From positions 64,001-128,000 of IMG/VR virus record IMGVR_UViG_3300044655_003531: DNA of 64,000 nucleotides. One strand, 5' to 3'. Source of the stretch: a virus. The notes below the pieces were generated by a model. The model had not been told where the DNA came from, did not search any database, and was given only the letters and a program-made list of their open reading frames with translations. The position numbers and the translations under genes are program-made. Positions 15,593 through 23,703 of the stretch are shown here, piece after piece (position 1 is the stretch's first letter; the number at the start of each line of letters is the position of its first letter).

Positions 15593-16837
15593 TTATTTGT
15601 TTCTTGCCTGTTCTTGCTGTATTTTTAATTTTTGGGCTGCCGCTCCCCTGAAATTATCCAAATTTCTTTTGATCCTTTGCTGTTCTTGGAGATTTAGGCT
15701 AGAAAAAGCTGGCATTTCAACCACAGCCTTCATTTTCTCGTAGGAGATCTCTGGATTTCCGGTTTGGAAGGCGGCCAATGAATATTCATCCAGCAGTCTC
15801 CACTGCCAAACTTCAGGTTCCACAAAGAGGATATCTTGGGTGCCTGGATTTTTTAGGGCCATGCTTCCGTAGGTGAAAGATAGAATCCATCTGTTTTGCT
15901 CCCTTAATTTTCTCATGCAGTGAAAAACTGCCTCCAACCTTTCGGGCCGGAATTCCCAGGCTTTAGAATAGGCGGTAATAACTTCTTCAATCGGATGCCC
16001 CAGTTTTTCTTTGATCCTGCCTATCATGTACATCGAGTAGTAAACCTCTTCAGGCCAGCCTCCGGCGTCAACTCTTTTTTGATACCAGGTCAGAGATTTT
16101 TCGTGCTGGGAAGAATCCCGATAACTTTGGGCGAGATAAAACATGTACCGGGTGTTGTTGGGATCTTCCTGCAGAGCCTGAAGTAGAATATCCGCATCTT
16201 TGGAATATTTTTCTTCCAATGAAGATGCTCTTTTCAAAGGAGAAATGTTAGCATTGACCAGACACCTATCACCAGGTATTTGAGCTTGAACTAGAGGTGC
16301 CTTGCCGGGAAGCTCTAAATACTCGTGGAGAACTCCCCGATAAACCCAATCCTGGTCAGATCTGACTATCTGGGCCCTAAAATACTGCAATGAGTTCAAT
16401 TTATACTGCAGTTGAAAGCAATCTATATCGGCAGGCAAATCCATGAAAGGATTGGTGCCAGGTTTAAGGTTTGTAAAGGTGTCGTCGGCATCAATGATCC
16501 ATCTGTAGTCACAAATTCCTTTGGAGAGTTCCAGGCTTTCTGTTCTATTCACCTCGAAATTAACCCAAGGCCTGTGGTGGAGCTCCCCTGGAATTCCTAG
16601 ATCCTGCATGGTAGTTTCGATCACTTGAACCGTGTTATCAGAGGAACCTGTGTCACAGATGACCCAATAAGAAATAAAAGGGGCAACGTGTGTAAGACAT
16701 TTTCTAATGGTGTCCTCCTCGTCTTTGACGATCATAACCAGACAGAGAGAATATGTTTGGCGGGGGTCTTTAGGTTTGATAGAAGAAGATACTTGTGAAG
16801 CTGGAAAAATATCAGTTTCTGGCAGAATTTCAGGCAT
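15593..16837 (-). CDS. Family 2 glycosyltransferase with TPR-like C-terminus
   Basis: This is a sugar transferase of the GT-A fold. Residues 30-130 hold LCLVMIVKDEEDTIRKCL, WVICDTGSSDNT and WIIDADDTF, the nucleotide-sugar and metal-binding DxD elements. The C-terminal half (about 210-400) is helical with TPR-like units such as NNTRYMFYLAQSYRDSSQHEKSLTWYQKR. Similar GT2-TPR proteins occur in large phages and in bacterial glycosylation loci. It may glycosylate phage structural proteins, DNA bases or host surface sugars; nothing in the window selects among these. It ends 7 nt from the exported peptide gene. Confidence 0.85.
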   Translation of the reverse strand: MPEILPETDIFPASQVSSSIKPKDPRQTYSLCLVMIVKDEEDTIRKCLTHVAPFISYWVICDTGSSDNTVQVIETTMQDLGIPGELHHRPWVNFEVNRTESLELSKGICDYRWIIDADDTFTNLKPGTNPFMDLPADIDCFQLQYKLNSLQYFRAQIVRSDQDWVYRGVLHEYLELPGKAPLVQAQIPGDRCLVNANISPLKRASSLEEKYSKDADILLQALQEDPNNTRYMFYLAQSYRDSSQHEKSLTWYQKRVDAGGWPEEVYYSMYMIGRIKEKLGHPIEEVITAYSKAWEFRPERLEAVFHCMRKLREQNRWILSFTYGSMALKNPGTQDILFVEPEVWQWRLLDEYSLAAFQTGNPEISYEKMKAVVEMPAFSSLNLQEQQRIKRNLDNFRGAAAQKLKIQQEQARNK

Positions 16838-16893
16838 AGAAAATTATTTCTCATTATATTCTAGGAAGAGAAAAAATTTCAGGAATGACGAAT

Positions 16894-16917
16894 AAAAAGT
16901 GAGAATTTTTTCTCAAA
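16894..16917 (-). terminator. Weak AT-rich hairpin, possible terminator
   Basis: On the minus strand TGAGAA-AAAA-TTCTCA is followed by CTTTTTATT. The stem is short and AT-rich, so the call is tentative. Confidence 0.3.
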
Positions 16918-16922
16918 GAGGT

Positions 16923-17612
16923 TTACACTCGCTTGATATCTCTAATCTTTTGAAGCATGAGGCCTCTACCTGCATAAAAGGTAAAATCCGCCTCCATCTT
17001 CCAATTTCCTTCTTTGGTGTGAGCCATCAACTCTAGATTTTGAACTAGATCCTGCGGTTCAAGTGAAACACACTTCTGGTCGGAAGAAGATTCAAAGTTC
17101 ATCTTTGCCATTTTATTACCAGTCCAGATAACAGCCCTCAAGTTGCTGATTTGGACATCCAGAATCTTGACCACTTGATGATCTTGAAGAAGTTCTAATT
17201 TAAAACAGGGTTTTCTGGAGTTGCCATGAGAGGTCAAAGTCAATAAACTGTGGGATTTACTTGCCAGTAAAGAAGGGATGGAGGGATTGTAAAGAGAAAA
17301 GATAGGGTAACAACCGGGATACTTGTGTCTTTTGAATACAATCCGCTGTCCTTTCAGGATATCCTCCAACTGGGAGAGCATATGGTCGACCGAGGTGAAA
17401 TTCTTGGACTTGAGGTAGACCACGGGATTTCTACTCAAAGAAACCCGATAGGGAGAAATTTCAATCCCCAGAGACAACCACCGTGTTTCTAAAAATTTGG
17501 CAATCTCTTCAAGATGATTCCGATCCGAGGTGGATGTTTTAGATTTATGGGTCAGAGAATTCTTAAACTTATCGATGAAATCATCAACCAAGGAAAACTT
17601 GTAGGCAGACAT
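16923..17612 (-). CDS. Hypothetical protein
   Basis: This 229-residue basic protein is not recognised. The N-terminal third is helical (DDFIDKFKNSLTHKSK); the rest alternates strands and short helices (VVYLKSKNFTSVDHMLSQLEDIL and FKLELLQDHQVVKILDVQI). There are no Cys clusters, signal peptide or membrane spans. It lies between adenylate kinase and the glycosyltransferase, 23 nt from the former. Its length resembles a sliding clamp, but I see no matching pattern and do not make that claim. Confidence 0.55.
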   Translation of the reverse strand: MSAYKFSLVDDFIDKFKNSLTHKSKTSTSDRNHLEEIAKFLETRWLSLGIEISPYRVSLSRNPVVYLKSKNFTSVDHMLSQLEDILKGQRIVFKRHKYPGCYPIFSLYNPSIPSLLASKSHSLLTLTSHGNSRKPCFKLELLQDHQVVKILDVQISNLRAVIWTGNKMAKMNFESSSDQKCVSLEPQDLVQNLELMAHTKEGNWKMEADFTFYAGRGLMLQKIRDIKRV

Positions 17613-17635
17613 AGAAAAAAATTAGAACTGAAAAA

Positions 17636-18268
17636 TTATTCTGAATCAGGGGTCCGGTTTAGTTCTAAGGCCTTCACGATCTTCTTGTAAACGCTCTCGC
17701 TACCTTTGGCGGCATTATATTTTTTCAGTTTTCTGTTTTTTGTGTAGAGATCAATCAGGGGTGCAGTTTTTTCTTCATAGTCTCTGAATCTTTTAGCCAC
17801 CACCTCTGGATCTTTGTCGTCCTTCCGGTCTTCTCTTTCCGCCCTGGCAGTAATTCTGCCTTTGGCCGTTTCTTCGTCTATATCCAGATAGATGGTGTGG
17901 CTCAGGCCCAAGCCCATTTTTCCGAGCAAAGAATCTAACAGAGAGGCTTGTTTAACGGTCCGGGGGAATCCGTCAATAATGATCCCATCATCAGGATCAA
18001 TTTTCTTCAGTTCCCTCCGGATCATCTTTACAACTGTCTGATCGTCGATGAAATCACCCCGTTCAACTTTTTTCTTGATCTCCGGGTTTTTTGATTTCCT
18101 GAGCAATTCTCCGGTTGAAATGTGGTGGAAGCCTTGCCTATCTGCCAGTTTTTCGGAAAAAGTTCCTTTACCTGATCCCGGAGGTCCCATCACAACTAGA
18201 ATTTTTCCTTGAGAATCCGGCAATTCTCTTTCTATTAAAAAATCTGAGAAATTCTTAACTAAATCCAT
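17636..18268 (-). CDS. adk: Adenylate kinase with capsid-targeting-like N-terminal extension
   Basis: This enzyme interconverts ATP + AMP and 2 ADP. The P-loop GPPGSGKGT is at residues 28-36, then the AMP-binding STGELLR, the central DGFPRTVKQA and the lid region RITARAEREDRKDD. The lid is the short form without zinc cysteines. The first 20 residues are an extra segment (LVKNFSDFLIEREL) that is not part of the kinase fold and matches the tag on other proteins here, with a possible prohead-protease cut after LIE. A GATATATA box ends 4 nt before the ATG, a late-type arrangement. So the kinase may be packaged in the head as well as serve nucleotide supply. The enzyme call is firm; packaging is inference. 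Confidence 0.93.
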   Translation of the reverse strand: MDLVKNFSDFLIERELPDSQGKILVVMGPPGSGKGTFSEKLADRQGFHHISTGELLRKSKNPEIKKKVERGDFIDDQTVVKMIRRELKKIDPDDGIIIDGFPRTVKQASLLDSLLGKMGLGLSHTIYLDIDEETAKGRITARAEREDRKDDKDPEVVAKRFRDYEEKTAPLIDLYTKNRKLKKYNAAKGSESVYKKIVKALELNRTPDSE

Positions 18269-18272
18269 GTGC

Positions 18273-18281
18273 TATATATCC
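18273..18281 (-). promoter_or_regulatory. Putative late promoter box GGATATATA
   Basis: The box lies 4 nt before the adenylate kinase ATG (18268) and inside an otherwise box-free nucleotide-metabolism operon. Confidence 0.5.
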
Positions 18282-18293
18282 AAACATAACTCG

Positions 18294-20003
18294 TTAAGAT
18301 TCACAGGCAACACACTGAAGATCGTTTAAATTTAATTTTTTTCTGGAAAAAGCCTGGGCAGAGTTCATAGAATGCTGGTAGTACAAAGTTTTAATCCCGA
18401 GCTTCCAGGCATCGATCAGAAGTCTGTTCACGTCTTTGGTTGGCATTTCAGGAGAAATCATCAGATTGAGAGATTGAGCTTGATCGATGTAATCCTGTCT
18501 CACAGCCGCCTGGTTGATAATGGCCGCCTGGTTGATCTCGGAGAAAGTTCTGAACACTTCTTTCTGATGGTCAGTCAACCAATCGAAATGCTGGACAGAT
18601 CCATCGTGCTTTTTGATGCTGTCCCAGATGTATTTGGTGTCTTTATCCAGTTCAACTAGCAATTTTCTCAAAACCGGATTCTTGATTGAGACCTTGATCT
18701 TGGCGACATCCTTAACAAAACAATTGGACCAAATTGGTTCGATAGACTGAGAAACCTGGCCTAGAATAAAGGCAGAAGATGTGGTGGGAGCAATGGCATT
18801 CAGAGTCACATTTCTCCGGCCGTATCCAACGAGCATTTCGGGTTCTCCGAAGATGGTGGCTAGCTGCCTAGAAGCAGCATAGGATTCATCTTTGATGTAT
18901 TTGAAAACCTCCACGTTCAACTGGGCACTCTCTTTGCAGTCAAAGGGCAGAGATTTGGATTGAAGCAAGGAATGCCAGCCCAATACACCTAGACCCAGAG
19001 CTCTCTGTCTTTTGGCAAAATTGTAGGCTCTAGACAAATAAAAGAATGCTCTTTGTCCTTCCACTGTGCCGTCCTGCCTCAGATTATCTATTTTGGTCAG
19101 AAATTCCGTTACCACGGCATCCAAGAAATAGACCATGGTTTGAACTGCATCTGTGCCTTTCCATTCGTCGTAATGAAGTAAATTCATCGAGGACAGAACA
19201 CAAACAAAAGATTCGTCATCAGAATTGTGCAAGGCAATCTCAGAACAAAGATTAGAATTGGAAATTTTAAGATCTTTATCCCGATAAACATCCGGTGACT
19301 TGGAGTTCATGGTATCGCTAAACATGATGTAGGGATAACCTATCTCCCCTCTTCTCTGAATGACTTTAGCCCACACCGCTCTTTTTTCCTGATCTCCCAA
19401 GGTCATCTTGGTCATGAAGTCGTCAGAGACCGTCACGGCGTGGGTCAAATCCTGAATGGGAAATCCCTCGGTTCCGATGTCTAAAAACTCCAGAATGTCC
19501 GGATGGTCGATGGGCAGATAAGGTGAAAATCTGCCTCTTCTGGTCGAGCCCTGGGAGATGTTGTCCACCACACTCTGAAAAAGGTTCATGAAGTGGACTG
19601 CCCCTGGGGCGTGGCCGTTATCACTGACCGTGGCTCCTCGACCTCTGATGTTGCCAAAATAACCTGAAGTTCCTCCTCCCATCTTGCTCATTTCACCTAC
19701 TTCTCCTTGGGTATACAGGATAGACTCGATATTGTCCATTAGATGAGAACCAAAGCAAGAAACGGGGAGACCTCTTTTTTTCCCAAAATTAGCCCAAACT
19801 GGAGAGGAAAGGGAGTACCATCCTCTGCCCATATAATCAAAGAATTTGTCGGAAAATCCGGGCATGCCCAGCAATTTTTCTGCATGATCGGCAATGACTT
19901 TTACCCGGACCCCGGGATCTTCATGCTCGGCTAAATAGCCCCTTTTGAGAAAAGTCATGGATTCCCAATTGATCCAGTCGAAAGGTTTTCTGTCCCCTGT
20001 CAT
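18294..20003 (-). CDS. nrdA: Class I ribonucleotide reductase, catalytic subunit NrdA (no ATP-cone)
   Basis: This subunit reduces ribonucleotides to deoxyribonucleotides together with NrdB. Active-site features: LPVSCFGS (first redox Cys), SNLCSEI (thiyl radical Cys), CVLSSMNL (second redox Cys), the radical-transfer tyrosines in LYYQHSMN and the C-terminal CVAC shuttle. At 569 residues it is about 200 shorter than E. coli NrdA because the N-terminal ATP-cone is missing. That regulatory domain is found instead at the start of NrdB, so the short length is not a truncation. The gene follows nrdB by 15 nt. Confidence 0.95.
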   Translation of the reverse strand: MTGDRKPFDWINWESMTFLKRGYLAEHEDPGVRVKVIADHAEKLLGMPGFSDKFFDYMGRGWYSLSSPVWANFGKKRGLPVSCFGSHLMDNIESILYTQGEVGEMSKMGGGTSGYFGNIRGRGATVSDNGHAPGAVHFMNLFQSVVDNISQGSTRRGRFSPYLPIDHPDILEFLDIGTEGFPIQDLTHAVTVSDDFMTKMTLGDQEKRAVWAKVIQRRGEIGYPYIMFSDTMNSKSPDVYRDKDLKISNSNLCSEIALHNSDDESFVCVLSSMNLLHYDEWKGTDAVQTMVYFLDAVVTEFLTKIDNLRQDGTVEGQRAFFYLSRAYNFAKRQRALGLGVLGWHSLLQSKSLPFDCKESAQLNVEVFKYIKDESYAASRQLATIFGEPEMLVGYGRRNVTLNAIAPTTSSAFILGQVSQSIEPIWSNCFVKDVAKIKVSIKNPVLRKLLVELDKDTKYIWDSIKKHDGSVQHFDWLTDHQKEVFRTFSEINQAAIINQAAVRQDYIDQAQSLNLMISPEMPTKDVNRLLIDAWKLGIKTLYYQHSMNSAQAFSRKKLNLNDLQCVACES

Positions 20004-20018
20004 AAATAATTATTTTTT

Positions 20019-21299
20019 TTAGAATAAGTCGTTAACGGTAATTGATTTAGATTTTTTGCTGTAATTAATGGATCTTTTATTGAAGAAGTCGGTGTGCTTA
20101 GTGGTCAAAATTTCATCATTCAGCCACTCTGTTTTTTCTAGCAGATTCTCTTTGACCTCAAAGATATTTTGAATGCCTATGGCGTTCAGAGAAAGATTAA
20201 ACCGATGTTTGATAAACTCAACAGTTTCGACCGCGCTTAAAAAATCGAGATCTCCTGCTTCGAAAATCCATTCTACAATTTCAAGCTCTGCTTCATAGGC
20301 TTCAAAGGTGGCATCAATGAGGTCCTCAACCAGGTCCTGAGTCCACCAAGAAGGATTCTCTTTTTTAATCAAATTCACCAGATCAAAACCAAATTCTGCG
20401 TGGATGTTTTCTTCTTTCGAGGTTGCCTCTACGGCATTGCTAATTCCTTTCAACATGTTCTTGTGTTTATTGAAAGAAAGAATAACCAGAAACTGGGAGA
20501 AGAGAGAGACATTTTCAACAAACATCGAAAAAAGGACAATGGATTCAAAATAGTCTCTGTTGTCGACAGATTTTGAATTTGAGATAGATTTCTCCAAATA
20601 TTTAATTCTTTTTCTGATGGCGGGTACTTCGAGCAAATTCTCAAATTCGGAGTTTAAGCCGAGAACCTGAATGAGATTGGAATAGGCATCGGCGTGTCTC
20701 ACCTCAGATTCGGCAAAGGTTGCACCGACACTCCCAATCTCCGGTTTTGGCATTCTCTTGTATAGATCACCCCAAAAAGTTTTAACTGCAATCTCGATCT
20801 GGGAAATGGCCAGCATCGCCCTCTGCACGGCCGACCTCTCTGGTTCTGACAGGTAAACCTTAAAATCCTGAATATCCGAAGTGAAATTGAATTCTGTGTG
20901 AACCCAATAGGAATGCCTGATCGCATCTACGTATTCCACTAACTCTGGGTACTCGTAAGGTTTAAGATTGATGCGTTTTGAGAAAAGGTTTGGTTGGTGC
21001 TTTGCCCTGTAGATGATGTACTCCTTGGCAACCTCATTCAGATTGTTGTCCATCAGTTTGTTCTCCACCATATCATGAACCTCATCTACGTGAGGAACCC
21101 TGTTCTTGTCACCTCTAAAGAGGCTTTTTTTGGTCAATCTTGCAATTCTGGCCGCCATTTCAGGATCCACTGTATTAACGCTCCGCATTGCCTTGACGAC
21201 CGCCTGTTCTATTTTCTGGGTTTCGAAAGGAACTTTGTCCCCACTTCTCTTAATGACGAAGTGACTTTCGCTGGGAAGAATTTCTTCTGAATTGTGCAT
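20019..21299 (-). CDS. nrdB: Class I ribonucleotide reductase small subunit NrdB with fused N-terminal ATP-cone
   Basis: This is the radical-generating subunit. Residues about 10-105 form an ATP-cone (FVIKRSGDKVPFETQKIEQAV, ending in KEYIIYRAKH). The ferritin-like core follows with metal ligands in SEVRHADAY (Glu, His and the tyrosine in the Y122 position), MFVENVSLFSQF and KEENIHAEF. An ATP-cone on NrdB was shown in the flavobacterium Leeuwenhoekiella blandensis to control activity through NrdB oligomers. The same logic probably applies here, and the gene may have come from such a host. ATG 21299 is preferred; a GTG at 21326 would add nine residues. Confidence 0.93.
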   Translation of the reverse strand: MHNSEEILPSESHFVIKRSGDKVPFETQKIEQAVVKAMRSVNTVDPEMAARIARLTKKSLFRGDKNRVPHVDEVHDMVENKLMDNNLNEVAKEYIIYRAKHQPNLFSKRINLKPYEYPELVEYVDAIRHSYWVHTEFNFTSDIQDFKVYLSEPERSAVQRAMLAISQIEIAVKTFWGDLYKRMPKPEIGSVGATFAESEVRHADAYSNLIQVLGLNSEFENLLEVPAIRKRIKYLEKSISNSKSVDNRDYFESIVLFSMFVENVSLFSQFLVILSFNKHKNMLKGISNAVEATSKEENIHAEFGFDLVNLIKKENPSWWTQDLVEDLIDATFEAYEAELEIVEWIFEAGDLDFLSAVETVEFIKHRFNLSLNAIGIQNIFEVKENLLEKTEWLNDEILTTKHTDFFNKRSINYSKKSKSITVNDLF

Positions 21300-21365
21300 G
21301 GTGGTTATTTTTTTGGTTTTCTCCACAGATAGGTCTCCCTAGAGTGAAGTGGATGGTTGTTTTTT

Positions 21366-21848
21366 TTAATAATTATTGGCCTGCCTCTCGATGTTGTGTC
21401 TGTTCTTGGCCACGTAATAATTGGTGATGGATTCCGGAGTTAAACCCAGGGCAATAGCCTCATTCATCATAAAATGGAGTTTATCTATCCATTCGTACCT
21501 TAATTCTTTCAGTTCATCTTCGGTCAAATCAGCCAGAGATCTGGACATTGCTTCCGCGTGTTTGGACTTCCAGGGTTTCCAGCAGGCTGGGTAGGTGTGA
21601 ATTCCAGTCAAGGCGTTTTGTAATTCCCGATCCTCGTCTCTAATGGCTTCTTCATTCCAGTCGATAAACTCTTTTAACTTCTTGATCGAAGATTGAATCT
21701 CCTCAAAATTGTACCCGTAGACTTCTTCCTGGATTGATTTTTGGAGGTTAAAAATTAGAGCTAGAGCGTCTTCCCCCTGGTCTCTTAATTCCTGATAATT
21801 GTTGTTGATCTCTAAATGGGCACAAGTCTGAAAATTGAGGTTTGTCAT
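21366..21848 (-). CDS. dCTP/dUTP pyrophosphatase, all-alpha (T4 gp56-like)
   Basis: This hydrolyses dCTP and/or dUTP to the monophosphate. It aligns with T4 gp56 along its length: TCAHLEIN at the N-terminus, WNEEAIRDEDRELQNAL (E-x-x-E metal site), CWKPWKSKHAEA, LRYEWIDKLHFMMNEAIALG (E-x-x-D site) and YYVAKNRHNIERQANNY at the end. In T4 the enzyme keeps cytosine out of phage DNA that carries hydroxymethylcytosine. Here its presence hints at base modification or at dUTP control, but no dCMP hydroxymethylase is in the window. It lies upstream of nrdB in the same unit. Confidence 0.85.
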   Translation of the reverse strand: MTNLNFQTCAHLEINNNYQELRDQGEDALALIFNLQKSIQEEVYGYNFEEIQSSIKKLKEFIDWNEEAIRDEDRELQNALTGIHTYPACWKPWKSKHAEAMSRSLADLTEDELKELRYEWIDKLHFMMNEAIALGLTPESITNYYVAKNRHNIERQANNY

Positions 21849-21886
21849 TATTTAAAAGTTTTTTAGGTCTGTTTGAATGAGTAGAC

Positions 21887-21895
21887 TATATATCT
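21887..21895 (-). promoter_or_regulatory. GATATATA box upstream of the dCTPase gene
   Basis: On the minus strand AGATATATA lies 38 nt upstream of the ATG at 21848. This is one of two boxes before a replication or nucleotide gene; the other is before gp32. Confidence 0.4.
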
Positions 21896-21922
21896 AAATA
21901 GTCCCCTGCGGTCTGAAATTTT

Positions 21923-23326
21923 CTACGTTAAGTTTTTTAATTGTTTCTCTATTTTGTCAATTTCAATCTGCAATTGCAACATTTTATCTTTGGTCGATCT
22001 TCTCTGGGCATAGAGATCTTTAATGATCGATTTCAGAATGGGCTCCTCGTCGTCACCTCCAAAGAACGAACCTGAAGAGGTTTTGGTCCAGGAGTCCTGG
22101 GAGTGAGATATGTTCTTACCCTTGAAAACTTCTGGGGACAGACCCCACTGAACTATTGTGTTCGGATATAGGGAAGCAAAGTCGTAACAGGCAACCCATT
22201 CGTGCAGACCCTGGATGGGTTCTTTGACATAGCCACCCGTGAATTTGATGTGGTTTTCTTCTTTGCGGAGATTTACAAAAACTTGCTTCCGAGCCAAGAA
22301 TTTTCGGAGCATAATGACTTCCGTAGACCAAACAGGGGATAAAGCCCTGCCGATCTCGACCCCGTTGAGACAGGCAATCTTAAAATAAGTCAGGAGAGTG
22401 CCCAATTTTTTATCGATGTAATGGACCAGGGCACAGTCAATGGCGTTGTAAAGAATAAACTTTTTGAAATCTGATTGGTACAAGGTTCGGAGAGAGCCAT
22501 CATAGTGAATTTTCTTGAGACCCGTTGCCTTTTCTGCCACATAATCCAGTCGATTACTTTCTTTGATTTTGATAACCCTATCCCATTTTTTGTAGATTTC
22601 CAGATAGTCGACCATCTGCAAGTGAACCGGAATTTGGTTCTGACCGATGAGATATTTAGAGGGTGACATGATCTTGGGATCGATGCCCAGCCTTTTGGCT
22701 CGATTAAGCAAATAGGGCCAGTCGTAACCAAACCAGTTCCAGCCGGTGATCAGAGACATTTTGGCTCCAATGTCTTTGAAAAAAGTGTACATCATATCAT
22801 ACTCGGACTCGAATTTCATGTATCTGAAAGACCATTCATCACCCATCTTGCCGAGGTAGGTGTTCACTTCTTCATGAATCTGTGCCTGTGCCTCGGGGGT
22901 TAACTCATCCAAACCCAACACAATCAGTTTACATCTGTCAGTGGCAATACCGATCGACAAGACCCTATTTTTGGCACTTGAGGTGTCCAAAGAATCACCT
23001 AGCTCATCAGTCATCTCGACCTCAATGTCCACGAAATATTTTTTCGGGGTTTGAGATTCCCAAAGAGGTGCAGTTAGATCCCGATCACTCTCTTCTAACA
23101 GTTGAACTATTCGGTATTTGTCGTACTTTTGATTTTTGACTTTCTTGATGGGCTTGCCGTCCCAATTTTTCCAAACAGTGTCTCTGGCCCTATCGCTAGC
23201 TGAACAAATTTCCCACACGAATCTTTCTTCCTCAGGAATTTCAATGTTGACAAATTCAACATTCCCCTCCTTTGAAAAAGTAGAGACCGTTAAACCAGTC
23301 CCTTTATTTTCTATATCAATGATCAT
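21923..23326 (-). CDS. DNA polymerase B, N-terminal fragment (exonuclease and motif A; split gene 43-like)
   Basis: This is the N-terminal half of the replicative polymerase, 467 residues. Proofreading motifs: Exo I in VDIEVE, Exo II in LITGWNWFGYDWPYLLNRAK, Exo III in YNAIDCALVHYID. Polymerase motif A is CYDFASLYPNTIVQWGLSPE. The protein stops after a basic/acidic helix (IIKDLYAQRRSTKDKMLQLQIEIDKIEKQL) that corresponds to the first fingers helix. Motifs B and C are absent and are encoded at 1-461. ATG 23326 (MIIDIENKGTG) is preferred because a longer frame would run into the divergent gene at 23373. No intein or homing nuclease is seen near the break. Confidence 0.92.
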   Translation of the reverse strand: MIIDIENKGTGLTVSTFSKEGNVEFVNIEIPEEERFVWEICSASDRARDTVWKNWDGKPIKKVKNQKYDKYRIVQLLEESDRDLTAPLWESQTPKKYFVDIEVEMTDELGDSLDTSSAKNRVLSIGIATDRCKLIVLGLDELTPEAQAQIHEEVNTYLGKMGDEWSFRYMKFESEYDMMYTFFKDIGAKMSLITGWNWFGYDWPYLLNRAKRLGIDPKIMSPSKYLIGQNQIPVHLQMVDYLEIYKKWDRVIKIKESNRLDYVAEKATGLKKIHYDGSLRTLYQSDFKKFILYNAIDCALVHYIDKKLGTLLTYFKIACLNGVEIGRALSPVWSTEVIMLRKFLARKQVFVNLRKEENHIKFTGGYVKEPIQGLHEWVACYDFASLYPNTIVQWGLSPEVFKGKNISHSQDSWTKTSSGSFFGGDDEEPILKSIIKDLYAQRRSTKDKMLQLQIEIDKIEKQLKNLT

Positions 23327-23358
23327 AATTACGAAGTCAATTTTTGTCTTCTCCAGTT

Positions 23359-23368
23359 GGATATATAC
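23359..23368 (+). promoter_or_regulatory. Putative late promoter box GGATATATA
   Basis: The box ends about 5 nt before the ATG at 23373, the same close spacing as the LRR-like genes. It lies in the 46-nt divergent gap facing the polymerase gene. Confidence 0.5.
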
Positions 23369-23372
23369 ACAT

Positions 23373-23699
23373 ATGACCCCCCGTATTAAAAGTTTCAAAA
23401 AATTTTTATCCGAAAGCTGGAGCGCCTTCGCTCCAGGGAGTGTGGTAGTGCCAGGTGATTGGTATAAAGACAACGTTAACTCCAGAAATTATCGTCCAGC
23501 CTACACTCAGATGCCCCAGGTAGTTGACGATCTCTACAACACAACTGACTTGTATTCGTATCTAGACGAGTTAGCAGAGGAAGAAGAATTTCAAAAAATG
23601 CTTTCAAAAGACCACAAAGATTCTAAGAAAGTGCTAAAGTACGTAAAACAGAGAATTCATGAGACTCTATCTGGCAAGGCCAAAACGGAAAGTAAATAG
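23373..23699 (+). CDS. Small protein with capsid-targeting-like N-terminus
   Basis: This 108-residue protein of unknown function starts MTPRIKSFKKFLSES, a close match to the shared tag with a possible cut after LSE. The remainder is hydrophilic with a helical acidic segment (SYLDELAEEEEFQKML) and a basic C-terminus (KKVLKYVKQRIHETL). Such composition suits an internal head protein. It is a lone plus-strand gene between minus-strand genes, with its own close GATATATA box, so late expression is likely. The start is fixed by that box; longer upstream frames overlap the polymerase gene. Confidence 0.65.
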   Translation: MTPRIKSFKKFLSESWSAFAPGSVVVPGDWYKDNVNSRNYRPAYTQMPQVVDDLYNTTDLYSYLDELAEEEEFQKMLSKDHKDSKKVLKYVKQRIHETLSGKAKTESK

Positions 23700-23703
23700 A
23701 GAG

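Noticed and set aside
16923-17612. Second sliding clamp
   Set aside because: Only the length fits; no duplicated domain pattern is visible.
18294-20003. NrdA as an N-terminally truncated pseudogene
   Set aside because: All catalytic and radical-transfer residues and the C-terminal CVAC are present; the missing ATP-cone is on NrdB, so the short form is genuine.
23327-23473. N-terminal extension of the polymerase fragment by 49 codons
   Set aside because: It would overlap the divergent tagged gene at 23373 and its promoter box and adds no polymerase motif.
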